DNA from: Azospirillum brasilense
Lineage (GTDB): Bacteria; Pseudomonadota; Alphaproteobacteria; Azospirillales; Azospirillaceae
Reading direction: 5' to 3'
Assembly (NCBI RefSeq): GCF_007827795.1
Contig: NZ_VITI01000004.1
Coordinates: forward strand, 372,001-436,000
Length of the DNA: 64,000 nt
The notes under the pieces are model-generated. The model saw only the letters and a list, made by a program, of their open reading frames with translations, was not told where the DNA came from and did no database searches. The position numbers and the translations under genes are program-made. Below, one piece after another: positions 57,234 through 64,000 of this stretch. Numbering within the stretch: the first letter of the stretch is position 1; every line of letters begins with the position of its first letter.

Positions 57234-58253
57234 TCATCGCGCACGGGGATCGAGCAGGCGGTACAGCAGGTCGGACAGCAGGTTCAGGCCGATGAAGACC
57301 GCCCCCACCACCAGCGTGCCGCCCAGCACCGCGTTCATGTCCGCCGACAGCAGCGAGTTGGTGATGTACAAGCCCAGCCCCGGCCAGGCGAACACCGTCT
57401 CGGTCAGCACCGACCCTTCCAGCAGCGAGGCGTAGGACAGCGCGACCACCGTGGTCAGCGGCACCGCGATGTTGCCCAGCGCGTGGCGCCAGATCACCCG
57501 CGCCTCGGACATGCCCTTGACGCGGGCCGTCGTGATGTATTCCTGGCGGAGTTGGTCCAGCATGAAGCTGCGCGTCATGCGCGCGATGTAGGCCACGCTG
57601 TAGAGGCCGAGGATGCCCGCCGGCAGCACCAGATGGTGGAGCGCGCTCCAGAACACGTCGGTCTCGCCGGCCAGCAGGGCGTCCACCGTGATGATGCCGG
57701 TCACCGGATCGACCAGCCCCTCGTAGAAGACGTCCACCCGCCCCGGCCCCGGCGCCCAATCGAGCCGCGCGTAGAAGACCAGCAGCGCCATCAGCCCCAG
57801 CCAGAAGATCGGAATGGAATGGCCGATCAGCCCGATCACCCGGATCAGATGGTCCGGCCAGCGCCCGCGATGGACGGCGGCCATCACCCCCGCCGGGATG
57901 CCCAGCAGAACGCCGACGACCAACGCGGCGGTGGCCAGCTCCAGCGTCGCCGGGAAGACGCGCAGGATGTCCTCCAGCACCGGGCGGGAGGTCAGCACCG
58001 AGGTGCCGAAATCGCCCTGGAGCACGTCGCCGACGTAGCGCAGGAACTGCTGCCACAGCGGCAGGTCCAGCCCCAGCTCCTGTCGGACGCGGGCGTAGGT
58101 GTCGGCGGACACGCGGTCGCCAACCACGGAGATCACCGGGTCGATGGGCACCACGCGCCCGATCAGGAAGGTGACGAGCAGCAGCCCGAGGACGGTCAGC
58201 GCCACCGAGACGAGCAACCCCGCCCCGCGGATCGCATGACGCCGCCCCGGCAT
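57234..58253 (-). CDS. Dipeptide-type ABC transporter permease (DppB-like)
   Basis: About 339 residues with six membrane helices. The first helix is VALTVLGLLLVTFLIGRVVP, followed by the periplasmic block SADTYARVRQELGLDLPLWQQF typical of OppB/DppB. The EAA-like segment MLDQLRQEYITTARVKGMSE is near residue 240. The ATG giving MPGRRHAIRG is used here; a TTG nine codons upstream (58280) is also possible. Same operon as the other ABC genes. Confidence 0.93.
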   Translation of the reverse strand: MPGRRHAIRGAGLLVSVALTVLGLLLVTFLIGRVVPIDPVISVVGDRVSADTYARVRQELGLDLPLWQQFLRYVGDVLQGDFGTSVLTSRPVLEDILRVFPATLELATAALVVGVLLGIPAGVMAAVHRGRWPDHLIRVIGLIGHSIPIFWLGLMALLVFYARLDWAPGPGRVDVFYEGLVDPVTGIITVDALLAGETDVFWSALHHLVLPAGILGLYSVAYIARMTRSFMLDQLRQEYITTARVKGMSEARVIWRHALGNIAVPLTTVVALSYASLLEGSVLTETVFAWPGLGLYITNSLLSADMNAVLGGTLVVGAVFIGLNLLSDLLYRLLDPRAR

Positions 58254-58295
58254 CCCCGGTCTTTTCAAGATAGCGGCCAAATTTCACCCGAGCTT

Positions 58296-58335
58296 GAAAG
58301 CAATAACCCTCTCCCCGGAGGGGAGAGGGGATGAC
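58296..58335. repeat. Short CCCTCTCCCC palindrome
   Basis: AACCCTCTCCCC-GGA-GGGGAGAGGGG lies between the substrate-binding and first permease genes. It is a small member of the same intergenic GC-rich palindrome theme as 16.4 and 46.5 kb and may slow exonucleases, raising upstream mRNA stability over the permease genes. Confidence 0.65.
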
Positions 58336-58358
58336 GTGCGGAAAGGATAAATCCCGCC

Positions 58359-59966
58359 TTACTTCTTGCTGACCTTCCAATAGTAGTTGCTGTCGAAGCT
58401 CGGCCCCCAGACCAGCCCCTCGACGTTGCTGCGCTCCGCGATCACCTCGGTCTGCTGGAACATGATGACGAAGGGCGAGGTCTCCAGCACCTCGCGCTGA
58501 AGCTCCTGGTACATCGCCGCGCGCTTGGCGGTGTCGCGCTCCTCGACCGCGGCGGCGGTCTTCTTGGTCAGTTCGGGGATGTCCCAGGCGTTGCGCCAGG
58601 ACAGCGGCTTGGCCTTCGCGTCGTCGGCGTTGTCCGGGTTGGCGGCGAAGGTGTCGGCGTTGGTGTTCGGGTCCTGGTAGTCGGCGCCCCACTGGTAGAG
58701 CAGCGCCTCGTGGTTGCGGGCGCGGTACTTGGTGACCACCTGCTTGCCGTCCGCCGGCAGCAGCTTGACCGTGATGCCCGCCGCCGCCGCGCTGCCCTGG
58801 ATGGCCTGGGCCATGTCCATGCTGGGCGAGGTGTTGCGGACGTCCATGGTCACCGTGATGCCGTCCGGATAGCCGGCCTGCTTGAGCAGTTCCTTCGCCT
58901 TGGCCGGATCGTACGTGTACGGGTTCTCCTCCAGCGCACCGAGGAAGCCCTTGGGCAGGAAGGCCTGATGAACGGTGCCCAGCCCGTTCATGATGGTCTT
59001 CGCCATGCCGTCGTAATCCACGGCGTACTTGAAGGCCTTGCGCACGTCGGGCTTGGCCAGCACCTCGTTCTTCTGGTTCAGGCCGAAATAATAGAGCGTG
59101 CCCTTGGGCGCCTGGACGATGCGGATCTTGTCGTTGCCGCGCAGCGGCTCGAACTGCTCCGGCTTCAGGTTGCGGGCCACGTCGACATCGCCCTTCTCCA
59201 GCAGCAGGCGCTGGGTCGCCGGCTCCGCGATGTGGCGGATCAGCACGCGCTTCACGGCGGGGGCGCCGCCCCAGTAATTGGCGTTGGCCTCCAGCGACAG
59301 AAGCTCGCTGGCCTTCCACTGGCGCAGGACAAAGGGGCCGGACCCGGCGGAGTTGGCCTTCAGGAAGGCGGCGCCGAAGTCACCGTTGACCTCCTTGCTC
59401 TTGACCAGCTTGGAATCGACCACCCCAGAGACGTCGGCGGTCAGGCAATAGAGCACGAAGGTCGGGGCGTAGGTCTTGTCCGTCTCGAACACCAGGGTGC
59501 GCGGGTCGGTGGCGCGGACCTTCTGATCGACGTTCTCCGGCGTCAGGCCGAACTGGGTCAGGATGAAGGCCGGCCCCTTGTTCATCTTCACGGCGCGCTG
59601 GAGCGAGTAGGCCACGTCCTCCGCCGTCAGCGCGTTGCCGGAGTGGAACTTGATGCCGTCACGGATGGTGAAGGTGAAGGTCTTGCCGTCGTCGGAGACG
59701 GTCCAGCTTTCCGCCACCTGCCCATGGATCTTGCTGACGTCGTTGACGTCGAAGCGGATCAGCCGGTCATAGACCTGGGCGCCATATTCGGCCCCCGACA
59801 GCTCGAAGATCTCGCCGGGATCGAGCGTCACGATGTCGTCGAACTGCCAGGCCATGACCAGCGTGTCCTTCGGCGTGTCGGCCAGGACCGGCGTGGCCGC
59901 GAGACCGAAGGAAAGACCGGCGGACAGAAAGGCGGCACCGGCCAGACGGCGCGCGAGCGTGTTCAT
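58359..59966 (-). CDS. Dipeptide-type ABC transporter substrate-binding protein (DppA-like, family 5)
   Basis: 535-residue periplasmic receptor. A signal peptide (MNTLARRLAGAAFLSAGLSF to VLA) precedes the family-5 blocks: GAEYGAQVYDRLIRFD, WTVSDDGKTFTFTIRDGIKFH and NALTAEDVAYSLQRAVKM. Toward the C-terminus it has LYQWGADYQDPNTNADTFAA. First gene of the operon; the start follows AGGGAG. The bound solute (peptide, opine, nickel chelate) cannot be read. Confidence 0.94.
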   Translation of the reverse strand: MNTLARRLAGAAFLSAGLSFGLAATPVLADTPKDTLVMAWQFDDIVTLDPGEIFELSGAEYGAQVYDRLIRFDVNDVSKIHGQVAESWTVSDDGKTFTFTIRDGIKFHSGNALTAEDVAYSLQRAVKMNKGPAFILTQFGLTPENVDQKVRATDPRTLVFETDKTYAPTFVLYCLTADVSGVVDSKLVKSKEVNGDFGAAFLKANSAGSGPFVLRQWKASELLSLEANANYWGGAPAVKRVLIRHIAEPATQRLLLEKGDVDVARNLKPEQFEPLRGNDKIRIVQAPKGTLYYFGLNQKNEVLAKPDVRKAFKYAVDYDGMAKTIMNGLGTVHQAFLPKGFLGALEENPYTYDPAKAKELLKQAGYPDGITVTMDVRNTSPSMDMAQAIQGSAAAAGITVKLLPADGKQVVTKYRARNHEALLYQWGADYQDPNTNADTFAANPDNADDAKAKPLSWRNAWDIPELTKKTAAAVEERDTAKRAAMYQELQREVLETSPFVIMFQQTEVIAERSNVEGLVWGPSFDSNYYWKVSKK

Positions 59967-60206
59967 GGTTCCCATACTCCCTGCGTGATCCCGGAACGAC
60001 CCCGGACGGGGCGAATTCTCTTTGGAATTCTTGGCGGTTAACGGCCGGATGATCCGGCGGCGTGGGTTCGCCTGTCAAGCGGGCGGCGGTCATAGCGCCC
60101 CCTGTGATCGAACGCGAATGCCTTAACCCGGTCCGCGCCCCTGTCCGGAATGGGCTTGCCGATCCCACCCGTCCGTCCACATCACTGGCAAAGCGATGGA
60201 GGACCC

Positions 60207-60365
60207 ATGGACCAGGACCACGAGAACGGCCAGTCGCGCGTGCCCAAGCCGCCGAGCCGCGACGAGGTGGAGACGATCAGCGACGCCCAACGCTACATCA
60301 CCGACGACTGGACCGGCGACGGCGGGAAGCCGGAGGACAAGCCTGAGGACGACAGCGGACGTTGA
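60207..60365 (+). CDS. Small acidic hypothetical protein, 52 residues
   Basis: Starts MDQDHENGQSRVPKPPSRDE and is rich in Asp, Glu, Lys and Pro. GGAGG lies 6 bases before the ATG. No signal or membrane segment. Likely intrinsically disordered. Function unknown; it is the first of two small genes in tandem. Confidence 0.65.
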   Translation: MDQDHENGQSRVPKPPSRDEVETISDAQRYITDDWTGDGGKPEDKPEDDSGR

Positions 60366-60423
60366 GTCCGGAACCGTCCCCGCGTAGCTTCGGCGACCAG
60401 CAACCACGCGCGCGGGGACGACC

Positions 60424-60645
60424 ATGATCGGGAACGACGGAAAGCCGGTGTCGAAGGAGGGGCTGCGCCAGCACCTCGCCGCCTACAACACGCAATCGCG
60501 CGGTTCGAAGGAGTTCGCGGCGATCCCACGTGCTCTCGTCACCGTCTGCGATAATCTGAAGGCCGGCAAGACCACCTACGTGAAGTGCCTGGACGGCCAG
60601 TTGCAGCTGTCGCGGCGCAAGGACAACAGCGTCCAGGCGGCCTAG
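60424..60645 (+). CDS. Small hypothetical protein, 73 residues
   Basis: Starts MIGNDGKPVSKEGLRQHLAA, continues with a predicted helix (GSKEFAAIPRALVTVCDNLKAG) and ends with a basic strand (LQLSRRKDNSVQAA). The sequence is compact and likely folded. No family recognised. It has a typical Azospirillum-like codon use. Confidence 0.65.
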   Translation: MIGNDGKPVSKEGLRQHLAAYNTQSRGSKEFAAIPRALVTVCDNLKAGKTTYVKCLDGQLQLSRRKDNSVQAA

Positions 60646-60666
60646 CGGCCCGTCACCCCTCGCCCT

Positions 60667-62499
60667 TCACCCCTCGCCTTTCACCGGGAAATCGAACCAG
60701 GGCAGGCGCAGGAACTCATATTCGCGCAGTCGTGGCGTCCGCCCGCGCCGCATCCAGTCATGGAGGATGGCGTAGGGCGCCGCCTGGTCGAGCGTCCAGG
60801 CCGCCTCGCCCCGGTCGAAGAACCAGCCGATGTAGGCGCGGACGAGGCCGAGGAATTCCCGCCCCGCCGCGGTTGGCGCGATGCCGAGGAAGCTGACGAT
60901 GATGTCGTCGAACGGCCCGCGGGCGCGGCGGTCGCGCATGATCGTCAGGTCCCAGCCCGCCCCGTCCCGCAGGTCCGGTGGAAGCGGCGCCGTGCAGCGG
61001 GCGTCGATGTCGGTGATGAAGACCGGCGCCCCCGCCCGCTCCAGCAGGTCCAGGGCCACGAAGAAGCGCGCGCAGGCGTAATAGGTGGTCTCCGCCCCCG
61101 GCGCGTGGACGGACAGGTCGATGCGCTCCAGCGACCAGGACAGGCGCCCCGGCTGGGCGGCGCAGCGGCGGTCCAGGTCGGCGCGATCCTCCGCGCCGGG
61201 ATTGACGATGTGGACATGCACGCGGTCGCCCGGCTCCTCCTTCAAGGCATGGGACAGGAACCAGCCGCCGAAGCGCCGCCAATAGCCGGAATCGACGCTG
61301 ACCAGCAGGATCGCCCCGCCTTCGGCGGCGGGCGGAACCGGCATCGACCGCTCCCCCGCCTCCGCGATGCGCGGCCGGTATCCAGCGAGCGCTTCAAGAA
61401 AGACCGGGCGCGCATCGACCGGACGCCATTTCACCGCCTGCGGGTCGGCGCGGATGGCCTCCTCCGACCAGCCGCGCAGATACCGCCGGGCGAGGCGCGA
61501 GGCGGTCACCAGCCGCCCCCGGCGATAGAGGCCATGGGCGATGCAGGCCGCCGCGGCGCCGTCTCCCGCCGCCCGCCGCAGCCGGTCCCGCGCCCGTTCG
61601 GCGATCCGCTCCAGCCGCGCGTCGTCCAGCATGCCGCGGTGGATGGTCAGCACGGCGGTGCGGAACAGCGCCACCTCCGCCACCTCCCCGGCCCCGCGCT
61701 CCAGCGCCGCCAGGAACAGGTCGAGGGCGCGGGCCAGCGGTTCGCCCCAGCTCGCCTCCGGTCGGTCGGCGCGGGGGAACTCCGGCAGCGCCCCGCTGGC
61801 CTGCAAGGTCGCCATCGCGAGGTTGCTCAGCGCCGCCCCGTCGCCCGGACGCAGCCGCGCCGCCCGGCCATAGCCCGTCACCGCACCATCGGCTTCCCCC
61901 GCCGCCAGCCTTGCGCGCCCCACGGCGGCCCAGCCGTCGGCGCTGTCCGGCGCCAGGGACAGGGCGTGGGCCAGCCAGCGCTCCGCCGCCCCACGGATCA
62001 CCCCTGACTCCGGCCCCCCGGACAGCAGCCGTCCGGCGGCCAGCGCCGCCGCCCCATAGCCGGGATCGATCCGCAGGGCGGCGCGGAAGCATCCCAGCGC
62101 CTCTCCCATCCGGCCCAGATCGCCGAGCGCCAGCCCGCGGTTGAAGGTAGCCTTGGCCCGCGCCGGTTCCAGCGCCAGGGCACGCGCGTGATGCGCGGCC
62201 GCACGCATCGCATCACCGCCGCCGCGGCGCAGGCTGCCCAGATTGTCGTGATAGTCCGCCGCCTCCGGGTCCTGCGCGATGGCCTGGGCGATCAGCGACA
62301 CCGCCTCCTCGCTCCGGCCGGTCTGGCCGGACAGCACCCCCAGCAGATGCAGCGCGTCGGCCTGCCGCGGATCGGCATCGAGAATCGCCCGGTAGACCCC
62401 GGCGGCCTCGCCCATCCGTCCGGCCCGGTGGTGACCGATGGCGATGGCGTAGGCTTCGGACAGGCTGACCATGACGACTCCGGGCTGCGCTTGCGACAT
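60667..62499 (-). CDS. TPR protein with C-terminal sugar-transferase-like domain
   Basis: 610 residues. The N-terminal ~230 residues are tetratricopeptide repeats (AIGHHRAGRMGEAAGVYRAI, ADALHLLGVLSGQTGRSEEA, FNRGLALGDLGRMGEALGCF). The middle is helical. From about residue 395 a Rossmann-like domain begins (GGAILLVSVDSGYWRRFGGW), and YYACARFFVALDLLERAGAP leads to VFITDIDARCTAPLP, a DxD-type motif as in glycosyltransferases with a nucleotide-sugar site. The combination suggests protein or envelope glycosylation, but this is inference. Confidence 0.72.
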   Translation of the reverse strand: MSQAQPGVVMVSLSEAYAIAIGHHRAGRMGEAAGVYRAILDADPRQADALHLLGVLSGQTGRSEEAVSLIAQAIAQDPEAADYHDNLGSLRRGGGDAMRAAAHHARALALEPARAKATFNRGLALGDLGRMGEALGCFRAALRIDPGYGAAALAAGRLLSGGPESGVIRGAAERWLAHALSLAPDSADGWAAVGRARLAAGEADGAVTGYGRAARLRPGDGAALSNLAMATLQASGALPEFPRADRPEASWGEPLARALDLFLAALERGAGEVAEVALFRTAVLTIHRGMLDDARLERIAERARDRLRRAAGDGAAAACIAHGLYRRGRLVTASRLARRYLRGWSEEAIRADPQAVKWRPVDARPVFLEALAGYRPRIAEAGERSMPVPPAAEGGAILLVSVDSGYWRRFGGWFLSHALKEEPGDRVHVHIVNPGAEDRADLDRRCAAQPGRLSWSLERIDLSVHAPGAETTYYACARFFVALDLLERAGAPVFITDIDARCTAPLPPDLRDGAGWDLTIMRDRRARGPFDDIIVSFLGIAPTAAGREFLGLVRAYIGWFFDRGEAAWTLDQAAPYAILHDWMRRGRTPRLREYEFLRLPWFDFPVKGEG

Positions 62500-62544
62500 C
62501 GCGCCCGCTTGCGGAGGCGCACCGTCCCTCTACCATCGCGGGCC

Positions 62545-62952
62545 ATGAGAACCGATCCCGACGGCCTTCCCCATCATGACGACCGCCGCGCCCTGGCGGA
62601 AGCCCTGCGCGCCGCTCTGACGCAGCGCTTCCCGGACGCCGACGCCGATCTGGTCGCGGCAACCGGGGCCATGGCGGCCAGCCGTTTCTTCGGGGTGCGT
62701 TTCCGCGCCGAGGGGAACGCCGCTCGCGCCTGGGTCGCCCGCCGCCCCAACCCCGACGTGTTCGAGGTCTGGGACCCCGCCACCGGCGCCTGGGACTTCG
62801 TCGAGCGCCTGCCCGACCCGTCGCTCTACCAACCGGCTCCCGAGGGCACCGCGCGCATCGCCGCCAAGGCGCAGGAGGCCATGGCCATGGTCGCCGCCAC
62901 TGGGCGTCTGGCCCACGCCCTGGCCGCCGGGATCGAGCCGGACGACGAATAG
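62545..62952 (+). CDS. Hypothetical protein, 135 residues
   Basis: Starts MRTDPDGLPHHDDRRALAEA, then a helix (ALRAALTQRFPDADADLVAA) and an alternating strand region (RFFGVRFRAEGNAARAWVAR, VFEVWDPATGAWDFVERLPD). It ends in an Ala-rich helix. Probably a small folded cytosolic protein. No family recognised. Lies between divergent TPR and convergent HerA-like genes. Confidence 0.6.
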   Translation: MRTDPDGLPHHDDRRALAEALRAALTQRFPDADADLVAATGAMAASRFFGVRFRAEGNAARAWVARRPNPDVFEVWDPATGAWDFVERLPDPSLYQPAPEGTARIAAKAQEAMAMVAATGRLAHALAAGIEPDDE

Positions 62953-62961
62953 AATTTCCGC

Positions 62962-64000
62962 TCAGGCGGTGGCGAACAGCCCGCCGTCCTCCGGCCCGTC
63001 CGCCCCGTCGCCGGCGTTCGGGTCGGCGTTCGGATCACCCAGCGCGGTTTCCCAGCCCAGCGCCGGCAGGACGATGCTGCGCGTGTTGCCCAGCCCGCTG
63101 CGCGTGGCGACGAAGCCCCGCTGCTCCATGTAGGTCAGCAGGCGCCGCGCCCGCCCGCGCGACCGGCTGCCGCAGGCGCGAGCCACGTCGGCGTCGGATG
63201 GGCAAGGCAGATGGTCCAGCGCCGCGCGGGCCAGCAGCAGGAAGACGACTTGGATGTCCTCCGGCAGGGTCGCCGCGACCTGGGTCGCCTTCGCCCAGGC
63301 GGGATTCTCTTCGGTGCCCTCCCCCGCCCCGGCGCGGGCCGCCGCCAGCTTGCGCCGGAAGGCCGGCAGTTCCAGCAGCTCGCCCCGCACCCCCTGCGTC
63401 CGGCAGCGCACCAGGAAGTCCTGATACAGCACGGCGATGGAGCGGTAGGGCGCCTCCGGATCGGCCAGCACGTCGCGCAGGATCGCCTCGTAGGCGGCTT
63501 TGCGCTCCGCCGCCTGCTCCGGCGTTTCCGGCTCCTCCAGGGGCAGCGCGGGCACCGCGTCGTCGCTCTCCGGCTTCACCGGCAGGGGGCGCGGGCGGGA
63601 GAGCTGGGCCAGCAGGTCGGCGCTGGCGCTGGTCGAGGGGCGGCGCACCGCCAGGCGCGGCGGTTCCGGCTCGCCCGGCCGGAAGATCAGCTCCCGCGCG
63701 TCCTCCAGCGGGGTGTCGGGCAGCGGCATCAGCTTCGGGCTGCCGGCCCGCCCCTGCGTCTCGACGGCACCGATGCGCAGCGGCAACGGGCGGCGCGAGA
63801 TCGCCGGGCCGAGCGCGATGAAATGGCCGCGCTCCAGGTCGCGGAACATCTCCGCGGTGCGGCGCTCCATGCCCAGCAGGTCGGCGGCGCGGGCCATGTC
63901 GATGTCGAGGAAGGTGCGGCCCATCAGGAAGTTGGAGGCCTCCGCCGCCACGTTCTTGGCCAGCTTGGCGAGGCGCTGCGTCGCGATCACCCCGGCCAGC
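62962..64000 (-). CDS. HerA-like ATPase, C-terminal part (5' end outside window)
   Basis: The visible ~345 residues begin inside the ATPase at AGVIATQRLAKLAKNVAAEASN, then FLMGRTFLDIDMARAADLLGM, a block of bacterial HerA/DUF853-type ATPases involved in DNA end-processing or defence. The rest is a Pro/Glu-rich linker (residues ~100-150 of the visible part) and a C-terminal winged-helix-like region (DADVARACGSRSRGRARRLL, then YMEQRGFVATRSGLGNT). The P-loop would be upstream of the window's end. Confidence 0.8.
   Translation of the reverse strand, partial: LAGVIATQRLAKLAKNVAAEASNFLMGRTFLDIDMARAADLLGMERRTAEMFRDLERGHFIALGPAISRRPLPLRIGAVETQGRAGSPKLMPLPDTPLEDARELIFRPGEPEPPRLAVRRPSTSASADLLAQLSRPRPLPVKPESDDAVPALPLEEPETPEQAAERKAAYEAILRDVLADPEAPYRSIAVLYQDFLVRCRTQGVRGELLELPAFRRKLAAARAGAGEGTEENPAWAKATQVAATLPEDIQVVFLLLARAALDHLPCPSDADVARACGSRSRGRARRLLTYMEQRGFVATRSGLGNTRSIVLPALGWETALGDPNADPNAGDGADGPEDGGLFATA

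Overview
This is a high-GC chromosomal window from an alphaproteobacterium, most likely Azospirillum or a close Rhodospirillales relative. The assignment rests on protein character, the gene order ppiC-argJ-GNAT-mutT, the yjcH-actP pair and the GC-rich codon use. It is an inference, because no database was searched. The window opens inside actP and closes inside a HerA-like ATPase gene.

Layout. 1-21.2 kb is ordinary core chromosome: acetate symporter, DUF1178, methyltransferases, nitrilase, glutaredoxin, ComF, a lone FliQ-like export protein, a TauE/SafE exporter, an ankyrin protein, CobD/CbiB, a DEAD-box RNA helicase, MscL, SecA, a periplasmic PpiC foldase, ArgJ, a GNAT acetyltransferase, MutT and RecQ, ending in tRNA-Thr(CGT).

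21.2-33.6 kb is a 12.4-kb integrated island. The 3' 46 bases of tRNA-Thr (21223-21268) are repeated exactly at 33599-33644. Everything between is on the minus strand: a tyrosine integrase, a 1642-residue single-chain (type ISP-like) restriction-modification enzyme, an AlpA-like regulator, a split primase (CHC2-like piece, then Toprim-DUF3987) and small coupled genes. The int/alpA/primase composition resembles a phage satellite or small integrative element carrying a defence cargo. This is the main accessory feature.

33.7-64 kb returns to chromosome: a glycosyltransferase, an RGDGP-repeat coiled-coil protein, DMT exporters, a DctPQM TRAP transporter, an OmpA protein, an isolated tssL-tssM-tagF set of type VI secretion genes with a shortened TssM, a STAS protein, a ribbon-helix-helix protein, a flavin monooxygenase-like protein, MsrB, dienelactone hydrolase, phosphoglucomutase, a two-cold-shock-domain protein with a hairpin leader, a nucleotidyltransferase/metallophosphoesterase pair, MarR, a five-gene dipeptide-type ABC transporter, small conserved genes and a TPR protein with a sugar-transferase-like tail.

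Intergenic spaces carry several families of inverted repeats (CACGAAG, CACGGATT and CCCTCCCC types). No rRNA, CRISPR array or insertion sequence was seen. Most start codons were chosen by domain position, overlap with the neighbour and visible Shine-Dalgarno sequences.
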